In this document: in pieces, positions 43,736-51,300 of the stretch
Position numbering within the stretch: position 1 is the stretch's first letter
Layout of the letters: every line of letters begins with the position of its first letter
NCBI GenBank assembly: GCA_900696495.1
Contig: CAADGI010000014.1
Span: 1 to 64,000 of the forward strand
DNA length: 64,000 nt
Direction: 5' to 3'
From: an uncultured Alphaproteobacteria bacterium
Lineage (GTDB): Bacteria; Pseudomonadota; Alphaproteobacteria; Micavibrionales; Micavibrionaceae
Notes under the pieces: model-generated
The model's database searches: none
Told to the model about the DNA's origin: nothing
The model's input: only the letters and a program-made list of their open reading frames with translations
Program-made: the position numbers and the translations under genes

Positions 43736-44076
43736 AGTGGCACGATAAAGGAAATTTTGTAGTTGAATATGAGAGCTATAAAAAACCCTCCGGTATTGCC
43801 ACGACCAAAGCAGATTATTGGGTTCATGAGTTGCGATCAAAAGAAAACGAAACTCTGGTTTATCTAATGTTCCCTACCCCTATTTTGAAAAAAATCTGCA
43901 ATGACCTTATGAATGAAGGAAATGAAAAAGAAAGTAATTGGCGGCGTGGCGGAGAAGGCAATAACATGGAAATGGTTTTGGTGCAGCTTGGAAAAATTTT
44001 AACACTATTACAGAATTTTTCAGGTAAAGGCGATGCGGAATTTTTGACGCGTCGACAACGCAAAGAAAATTTATAA
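43732..44076 (+). pseudogene. 5'-truncated phage-type gene of unknown function
   Basis: 114 codons with no proper start (GTG at 43732, no ribosome site). The text GNFVVEYESYKKPSGIATTKADYW followed later by WRRGGEGNNMEMVLVQL resembles the C-terminal part of small phage or plasmid proteins with an EY...GKPSGI(A/T)xTxAxxW motif, some of which are thought nuclease-like (from memory, moderate certainty). The N-terminal part is missing exactly where the aminotransferase fragment begins. Confidence 0.5.
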
Positions 44077-44133
44077 CGCATGCTCTGCCAAGCTAGGGAA
44101 ATATTATCTGGAGACTGCCCGCACATTCCATTT

Positions 44134-44562
44134 TTAATTTAAGATATTTTCTGGATCAGGATCGATTTTGACGGGTTCCAATTCAATTTCATTTATTGAC
44201 TGGGCTTCCGGCTGCGCCTCTGGTGGCTGCGCCGCTGGCGCCGCCAAATCATTAATCTGTGATCGCAAGGTGTAATTCTCTTCTTCAAGGGCGCGGACGC
44301 GTGCCGCCATAGCCCTGTATTCCTTGGCGTCTTCCATGCTTCTTGGTACGGGCAGGGGAGTCTGCTGCATGCCGCTGGCGTGCAGCCGGGCCCGCTCGTT
44401 CTCGAGCAGTTCGATTTTTTCAGCCATAGTCTGGAGCATCAGTTTTTGATCCCCGCAGGGATTCTGCTGTGGTTGTTGGGCATTGGAAGGGGAGGCGCAC
44501 AAACAAATGGCAAATAAAATGCCCGCCTTTATATTTTTTATGTTGGAAATTTTTTTAATCAT
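44134..44562 (-). CDS. Exported coiled-coil protein downstream of tolC
   Basis: 142 residues from the ATG at 44562, 2 bases after the tolC stop. A signal peptide (IKAGILFAICLCASPSNA) precedes a heptad-rich helical part (MAEKIELLENERARL, AMAARVRALEEENYTLRSQINDL) and a Pro/Glu-rich tail. The signal is followed by QQPQQNPCGDQ, not a lipobox. Probably a periplasmic partner of the secretion channel (inference from operon position). No family recognised. Confidence 0.75.
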   Translation of the reverse strand: MIKKISNIKNIKAGILFAICLCASPSNAQQPQQNPCGDQKLMLQTMAEKIELLENERARLHASGMQQTPLPVPRSMEDAKEYRAMAARVRALEEENYTLRSQINDLAAPAAQPPEAQPEAQSINEIELEPVKIDPDPENILN

Positions 44563-44564
44563 TC

Positions 44565-45896
44565 TTAACAATCCATGCAGAATCGGCTTTTGTCCAGTAA
44601 CCCGATGTTCCATATGAGTTTCAAAGCGCTCACCAGCATGTCGGCATCGATCTGGTGCTTTTTGAATTTGGAAGCGTATAAGCGCTCCTCGCCCTCTACG
44701 AGATTGATAATATCGCCTTCACCGAGTTCAAATTGTTCCCGGTAAAGCGACTGAAGGTCTTCATTCGATTTTATTTCTTTCATAACGATCAGGTATTCTT
44801 CTTCAAGCGCGCTGATCTGATTATAGGATGTTTTGACTTTCTGCTCTAGGTCGCGTTCCAGCTTTTGTTTGCGCGCGTCGATTTCCTTTATCTGGCTTCC
44901 GACCCCGTTTTTCGTGGCGTCGCGTGCAAATCCGTCAAAGACTGCATAGTTCATCTGGAGCATGGCGCGCGCCGTGTCATCCGCGCCTATCTCGCCGCCT
45001 GCATCATTGGTTTTGGTGTAATCGGCCAGAAAACTTAAGGTAGGGCGGTACTTTCCCTCCGTTTTACTGAGTTCATGCTTGAGAGCGGCATGGTCCGACT
45101 CGTTTAGCAATATTTGCGTGTTATTCTTTTTTGCCATATCGACAAAAACCGGTAGATCGATCGAAAGTAAATCTTCCACATCCGGTAATTTGGCATTAAA
45201 GGGTGGTATGGGGCCGGTTATGTATTCCAGTTCAACAAGCGCATCGGCAAGCGAGGCGGCGGCATTGTTCCTTTCCGATTCCGCGAATGATACGCGCGAT
45301 TCCACATATTTCGATTTGGATTGGTTTTCCGCTCCGGCCTGCACCATCAGGTTTATTTTTTCCTGAATGCCTTTCATGCGCTTGTAAAATATCTCCGCTT
45401 CATCGACCGCGTTCTGAAGCCTGTAGATGTTCATATAAGCTTCGGATGTGTCGAGGATGATTTGTTCATAGGTCATTTCAGTCTGGATATCCGAAGAATG
45501 ACTTAATTGTTTCCTGCGACGCACTTCCTCGACAGTCTGGCCGCCGTTATAGATTGTCTGCGTCATGCTGACATTGAACTCATAGGAGTTGTCTATGTGA
45601 CCCCGGCGAGGATCGTCCTGCGGCACGGAAAAACTGGCCGGGTTGTTATATTCACGCCCGGCGCCGAGCGTGGTGTTCACTTGCGGGTAATAACCGGAGC
45701 GCGCCTCATCGACGGCAAAGGTGGCCTGCTCTTTCAGGGCCGTTGCGACGTTAATATCCGGGTTGTTGCTCAGGGCGAGCAGCACGGCGGTCTCTAGCGA
45801 CATCTGGAGCGCGTCCCGTGCGTAAAGCATTGGCGTCGGCAGGAAGGCCGCGGAAAATAAAATAACCATGAAAGGCAATTGGCGTTTGAAAATCAT
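44565..45896 (-). CDS. TolC-family outer-membrane channel of type I secretion
   Basis: 443 residues with a signal peptide ending PTPMLYA. It shows the repeated TolC pattern of long helices and short strands: TAVLLALSNNPDINVATAL, SFSVPQDDPRRGHIDNSYEFNVSMTQTIYNGGQT, AMLQMNYAVFDGFA, QKVKTSYNQISALEEEY. It provides the exit duct for the RTX protein encoded on the other strand. Overlaps the MotB-like gene by 4 bases (ATGA), so channel and motor proteins are co-translated. Confidence 0.9.
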   Translation of the reverse strand: MIFKRQLPFMVILFSAAFLPTPMLYARDALQMSLETAVLLALSNNPDINVATALKEQATFAVDEARSGYYPQVNTTLGAGREYNNPASFSVPQDDPRRGHIDNSYEFNVSMTQTIYNGGQTVEEVRRRKQLSHSSDIQTEMTYEQIILDTSEAYMNIYRLQNAVDEAEIFYKRMKGIQEKINLMVQAGAENQSKSKYVESRVSFAESERNNAAASLADALVELEYITGPIPPFNAKLPDVEDLLSIDLPVFVDMAKKNNTQILLNESDHAALKHELSKTEGKYRPTLSFLADYTKTNDAGGEIGADDTARAMLQMNYAVFDGFARDATKNGVGSQIKEIDARKQKLERDLEQKVKTSYNQISALEEEYLIVMKEIKSNEDLQSLYREQFELGEGDIINLVEGEERLYASKFKKHQIDADMLVSALKLIWNIGLLDKSRFCMDC

Positions 45897-46609
45897 GGCT
45901 CTTCAACCACCTTTATTACGACCCAATTGTTGCTTTTATCGATTTCTTTTGGCTCGGTATATTTAACGGAAATATTGTTATGCGGAATATTGAGGTTAAG
46001 CGCGATATTTCGAATATTGAGCGTGCGCGCGAGTCCAAGTTCCCGTGAAACGGAAATTGTCGGCGCGTTCGGGTTGTCGCCCGCCATAAGCGTGACGTAA
46101 AATTTGCCGGCGTCTTTTCCTTTTATACGGGTCTCGAGATATTTTTTTATTTGATCTGTGGTTTCTGGTGAAAGGCTGATGTCGTTGCGTTCGAAAAATA
46201 TTACAAGGCCGTCCTGATTTTCAGAAAAGGTTTGCGTCAGATTTCCCGCAAGATCGGCCTTGATCTGCTCTATGGCATCGCTTAGCTCGGTGTTTTCCTT
46301 GACAAGTTTAACGTTGTCTTTCGAAAGCTCCTGTATTTCCTGCTGCGCTTCAAACTGGTTTTTCATTTGGTCAAGGGTGATTTCGCCGCTTTCAAGCATC
46401 TCTGCGTATTTGGATAGTTCCTGGTTTACCTGCTCGACAATTTTCTGCTGGCTTTGCTGGGCGACATCTTTTTTGAATTGCATGCTCATGACATACATCA
46501 CGATCGAGACGATCATGATGAAAAAAAGGAACATCATGATGACGGTTGATAAAATATCAACGAAGCCGGGCCATGCTATTGCGCTAAAGTCGCCGTCTTT
46601 CGATTCCAT
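45893..46609 (-). CDS. MotB/ExbD/ZorB-like membrane-anchored motor subunit
   Basis: 238 residues; AGGAG 8 bases upstream of the ATG. One N-terminal membrane helix (about 13-42) carries WPGFVDILSTVIMMFLFFIM, with Asp18 at the position of the proton-carrying Asp of MotB/ExbD. A coiled coil (50-115) follows, then a degenerate OmpA-like domain (about 130-235: GLVIFFERNDISLSPETTDQI, SRELGLARTLNIRNIAL). The OmpA part would anchor to peptidoglycan or to a secretion partner. Overlaps tolC; follows the MotA-like gene by 28 bases. Confidence 0.82.
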   Translation of the reverse strand: MESKDGDFSAIAWPGFVDILSTVIMMFLFFIMIVSIVMYVMSMQFKKDVAQQSQQKIVEQVNQELSKYAEMLESGEITLDQMKNQFEAQQEIQELSKDNVKLVKENTELSDAIEQIKADLAGNLTQTFSENQDGLVIFFERNDISLSPETTDQIKKYLETRIKGKDAGKFYVTLMAGDNPNAPTISVSRELGLARTLNIRNIALNLNIPHNNISVKYTEPKEIDKSNNWVVIKVVEEP

Positions 46610-46637
46610 GAATTAATCTCCTGTGGGAATCGCAAAT

Positions 46638-48152
46638 TTAATCAGAGTTCTGGCCGGTCTTGGAACTGCCATTTCCATGCGCATCGAAAATATTCATATA
46701 GGCCGCGACATTCTTTTGCTTTATTTCTTCCATGAGCGTATTGAGCTGCCAGATCAGGTTTGAAAGCTCCGCAGCGCCGTTTTCCTGCTGCGGTCGGCCG
46801 CTCACCTTTTCCATTTCGGCGACCAGCCTGTCCTGAACCCGGTTCATAGATTGCAGCGTCACATTGAATTCCTGCAACTGTTCGCCCAGGGTCGCCATTT
46901 GCCTGGCTTGCTGATCGGAGTTGCCATGGCTGAGTGCGGCATCCCTGGAAATAATGTCCCTGATCTGTTCCAGGCTTCCGTGAATGCTTGCATTCAATCT
47001 CATTGAGGGCTCGACATTGCCCGCCAGGACCTTCATGGAATCTTTGACGTGGCTTACGCCGGCGCCCATATTTTCCATCGCGACATACATGTCCTTTTGA
47101 TAGTTGTTGATCTTCTCGATCTGCTGGGCGTTTTTGATGATGGCCTGCGAGGAACGGGACATCGCCATAATGATTTTCCCGATCTTCTGGTTCGTCTGGC
47201 TTGAAAGATAAACAAATCCCGCCAGCCATGTTTTCAGGTCGTCAGATTTGGGCACGGCCATGCCCGAAACCTTGTTCGCAAGCGCCGGGTTCATTTGCGG
47301 GATGCGATTATCGATCCAGCGCGATACGCCTTCTATGACATGATTTTGCGCGTGCGTGGAAAAGAAATTCAGGAATCCCAGGATAAGCGATCCGCCGATC
47401 CCGAACAGGGACGCGCTGAATGCGATACCCATACCCTGGAGCGGGGCGGCGATGCTGCCGATGAACTTGCCCAGGTCGTCGCCGGGATTGCTGGCCTGGG
47501 CCGCGGCAGTAGCTGCCTCGGTCGCTGCGCCGCCATCGGCGGCGAACCCCCCTGCGACCTGGTTCAGCGCGCCGCCGACCGCCGTGATGGTTTCGAGCAG
47601 TCCCCAGAATGTTCCAATAAGGCCCATCATGATCAAAAGACCGGCGAAATAACTTACGACATCGCGTTCGTGTTTTACGCGGCTTCCGAATTTGGATTTG
47701 ATCAGGCGCGAGTCATTGTCGCTGAAATTAAGATGCCCGAATACGCTGAGATTTTCCAATGCCCGGTACATGTTCTGGATATTGAACAGGGATGCATCTC
47801 CACTGAGGCGGTCGGCAAGCTTTTGGACCGCCTGGGGCGTGACTTCGTGACTGTCTTCAAGTTTTTCAATTTCTTCAAGAAAGCCGATGCTCCGGTACAG
47901 ATCGTAATTATTCTTGAAAGCCTTGAAGATGGCGAAGCCGATGACGATAAAAATCGCGGTATTGAGGGGAATGTTCTCATGATAGCTCTCCCCAATTCTT
48001 TCGCGGAGAAGAATAAGCAGGAAGGCCAGCAAGCTGACTGTGGAAATCATGCTGGGCGTGATAAAATCCAGGAAGCGCCGCCGTATCCGTACCGGGAGGT
48101 GAAGACCCGGGTCTTCGGCTTGTTCGGGAGAGCTGTTTTTTTCTTGGGTCAT
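46638..48152 (-). CDS. MotA/TolQ/ExbB-like proton channel protein with long coiled-coil tail
   Basis: 504 residues. Two N-terminal membrane helices (34-50, 64-80), then the conserved channel pair: VVSYFAGLLIMMGLIGTFWGLLETI (165-190) and PLQGMGIAFSASLFGIGGSLILGFLNFF (237-264), as in MotA/TolQ/ExbB. An Ala-rich insert lies between them (about 196-222). The C-terminal half (300-490) is predicted coiled coil. Size and architecture recall ZorA of Zorya defence, but no ZorC/D/E-like gene is near; the neighbours are TolC and an RTX exporter. Confidence 0.82.
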   Translation of the reverse strand: MTQEKNSSPEQAEDPGLHLPVRIRRRFLDFITPSMISTVSLLAFLLILLRERIGESYHENIPLNTAIFIVIGFAIFKAFKNNYDLYRSIGFLEEIEKLEDSHEVTPQAVQKLADRLSGDASLFNIQNMYRALENLSVFGHLNFSDNDSRLIKSKFGSRVKHERDVVSYFAGLLIMMGLIGTFWGLLETITAVGGALNQVAGGFAADGGAATEAATAAAQASNPGDDLGKFIGSIAAPLQGMGIAFSASLFGIGGSLILGFLNFFSTHAQNHVIEGVSRWIDNRIPQMNPALANKVSGMAVPKSDDLKTWLAGFVYLSSQTNQKIGKIIMAMSRSSQAIIKNAQQIEKINNYQKDMYVAMENMGAGVSHVKDSMKVLAGNVEPSMRLNASIHGSLEQIRDIISRDAALSHGNSDQQARQMATLGEQLQEFNVTLQSMNRVQDRLVAEMEKVSGRPQQENGAAELSNLIWQLNTLMEEIKQKNVAAYMNIFDAHGNGSSKTGQNSD

Positions 48153-48383
48153 GATCGATCCATCTCGTTCGGATGAAGACTTGCGGAGAGTACAGAAATT
48201 AATTATTTATTAGAAAAGACTAAAATTTTTTTCCAGACCTGTAAAAGCTTTTCCACCGCTTTTCCCCTGTTATTACAGATATTTATAAATCTCTGCCTTC
48301 ACTTCAGTCCTGAACGAATTGTTAACTTTAATTTCAATTTATTCGATCAGAATAATAATAATAAAATCAATTTCTTGGGTCAT
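48140..48383. repeat. 13-base direct repeat at both divergent start regions of the T1SS locus
   Basis: TTTCTTGGGTCAT occurs at 48140-48152 (the first codons of the MotA-like gene, read on the other strand) and again at 48371-48383, immediately before the RTX start codon. The AT-rich 230 bases between them hold no gene and presumably the divergent promoters. Confidence 0.5.
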
Positions 48384-48385
48384 AT

Positions 48386-51300
48386 ATGGCTGACAATACA
48401 GTGAATATCAGCATGCCCACAGATGCGGGGACGCAGCTGACCACGCATTTGCGCCCAAATGAGACATTGAATCTGTCCGGCATTTCCCTGAAAGATCTGA
48501 CCATTGATATCCTTGGCCCGGACATTATTTTCAGCAACCTGCAGGCGAATACGAAAATTATCTTTCCCGGTCTCGGGCTTATTTTATTTTCCGAAACAGA
48601 AGCCCCTGAAATTATCATTAATAATCAGGTTATTAGCGCGGACCAACTGCTGGGAACGGTAGGCAAGATTCAAAACATCACACAGAAGGATTACCTCAGT
48701 TTCACCAGCCTTGAGATCAATCCCAAGGATACGGACGAAAAAGAAGAAAAAGAGAAGGAAGAAAAGGAAAAAGAGGAGAAGGGAGAGGCCGAAATGCTGG
48801 CCCAGGAAGACCTTCTGATGGTAATAGCCGCGCAGGCGCCGCAAAAGCCGAATCCGGATACCCGGAAAGAAACGGAGCGGGACGACCGCGAGGAATTATT
48901 TAAAAACCGCGATGAATATACGGTTGATGCCGTTGGTCCGCCGCCATTGCCAATCAAGATATCCAAGCCTGATTCGGCGGCGCCTCCACCCATAGAGCCC
49001 GAGCCCCAGCCGGACGATAGCCAGTCGGTACGCACAACGTTCGATTTCGATGTGCGAATACTTCAGGTTGCGCGTACCAGCGGCATAGAAAATGTAAACT
49101 CTGTTCCCACAATCGTTATTCGCGGCGGCGGCGGATCCGAAGCATCGGCCTATGATCCTGACAACAGCCAGCAATATTCCACAGAATTGATCGATACGGT
49201 CAGCAATCCGTCGGATCTCGTTATTTACGCGGATAATTCGAATTATTTTTCTGAAACACAGGCTGCGCGTGTCATCCAGATCTCACCCAATCTGCCTGAT
49301 GGCTTTATTCTTTCGAATATTTCGATTTCAGGGTTGCCCGCAGGCTTTGAAATTGACGGGGCGGTATATTCCAATGGCGTTTATACCATCACTAACCCGA
49401 CCTTGGATTCCCGGGACGACCTCAATCTCATTCTGACTTATGATATCCCCGGAACGCAGGCATTTTCATTCGTATTCGATGTTTATGCCGAATACGATCC
49501 CGGCAGCGGCGTTCCTGAGCCTGCCTTCACGACGCTGGAATACCAGGTTACGCAAAAAATCGAGCTCAAGGACGTAACCGGACCCGGCGATATGAATTAT
49601 ACCGACGCCGACGGTGATCTTGTCTGGGTTCTTGCCAATACGCCTAATGCCAACCGCATCACGACGGGCGACGGTGATATTACAGTTTATGGCGGCAAGG
49701 GAACCGATGAAATCATCACCGGCGCAGGCGATGATACAATCCAGGGTGGGCGCGGGCAGGATTCCATGGATGGCGGCCTTGGCAACGATACGGCCGATTA
49801 TTCCGATACGGTGGCCGACATTATTATTGATCTTGGCGATGCGCCTGACGCGAACGGCTTCATCACCGCTGATGTGGATAACGGCGCTGAGCAGGACCTG
49901 ATCAAAAACTTTGAAAATGTGATCGGCGGCAGCGGCAATGACAGCCTGTCCGGCGATAACGGCGACAATTTCCTGGATGGCGGCGGCGGGGATGATCTTC
50001 TGGTGGGCCGGAACGGCGACGATTTGCTTGATGGGGGCGATGGCGCCGATACGGTCGATTATTCCTATGTAACATCCGGGGGTATCCAAGTCGAACTGCT
50101 GGATGCCGCGGACTCGGTGGTTACCATCGAGCCGGGCGATGAAGATACGCTGCGGGCCATTGAAAATGTTATCGGGACCGATTTCGATGACGAACTGACG
50201 GGATCGGATGTCGCGAACATCCTGAATGGCGGTGATGGGCAGGATATTATCGCAGGCGGTCTCGGAGATGATATCATCGATGGCGGCGATGGCTTGGAAG
50301 ATACTGTCGATTATTCGGCAGCCGCGGGCGCTGTTGTGCTTGATCTCTCCGCCGCTCCGGATGTAAACGGTTTTGTAACGGCAACGACGGGCGGAACCGA
50401 AACGGATCTTATTAAAAATATAGAAAATATTTACGGTTCGTCTTTCGGCGATACGCTGACAGGCGATAGCGAGGGCCAATTGATCCGCGCCGGTGCCGGT
50501 AATGACACGGTTTTTGCAGAAGATGGCGATGATACGGTTTATGGCGGTCTGGGCAGCGATGTCCTTGATGGGGGGTTGGGAACTGATACTCTCCATTTCG
50601 ACGATCTGACGGCTGCGGGCGTTGCCATCGACCTGACGGCTTTGACCGCGACTTACTCCATCGATGCGAGCACTGATAATTTCTCGAATTTTGAGATCTA
50701 TTACCTGACCAACCTGGCCGATACAGTTACCGGTTCTGCAGGCATTGATACGGTTTATTCGCAGGGCGGAAACGACCTTTTCTACAGCAGCGCGGGTGAT
50801 GATTACCTGGATGCGGGCGCGGGCGCGGGCGATACCATTGATTATACAGCGGCGGGAAGCGCCATAACTGTTTCCCTGAACACGAATTCCGCAACCGGGA
50901 TCGGAGCTCATACGCTGCTCAATTTCGAGAATGTCATCGGATCGGGCCTGAACGATAGCATTGCAGGATCAAACGTGGCGAATACCCTCACCGGCGGTGC
51001 GGGCGATGATATAATTCGCGGTATCGGCACAACCGGTATCGATATCATCGACGGCGGTATCGGCACCGATACAGTATCGTTTGATTATATCGCTGCTGAC
51101 GGCGTGAATGTGAATTTCTCCACGCTGGATATAGACGGTTATTATACGGTCTATAATCGCGTTTCGGCTGCGGCTTTTGCGCGGGTGCTGGGAATCGAGA
51201 TTTTCGAAGGCTCCGGCCAGATTGATACAATTACAGGCGATGCGAATGCCAATATCATTTATGGCCTTGCCGGCGCCGACACTATTAATCTGCAGGCTGG

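Noticed and set aside
45893-48152. Zorya anti-phage system (ZorA/ZorB)
   Set aside because: The two proteins resemble ZorA/ZorB in layout, but no ZorC, ZorD or ZorE gene is near and the operon continues directly into tolC beside an RTX exporter.
48719-48795. Purine-rich low-complexity run as a possible recombination or repeat element
   Set aside because: It encodes the Lys/Glu segment of the RTX protein in frame and shows no unit repeat beyond the amino acid bias.
49466-50911. Long open frame (481 codons) on the minus strand inside the RTX gene
   Set aside because: It is the complement of the repetitive GGxGxD coding region; the Ile/Ala/Arg-rich composition mirrors the repeats and there is no ribosome site.
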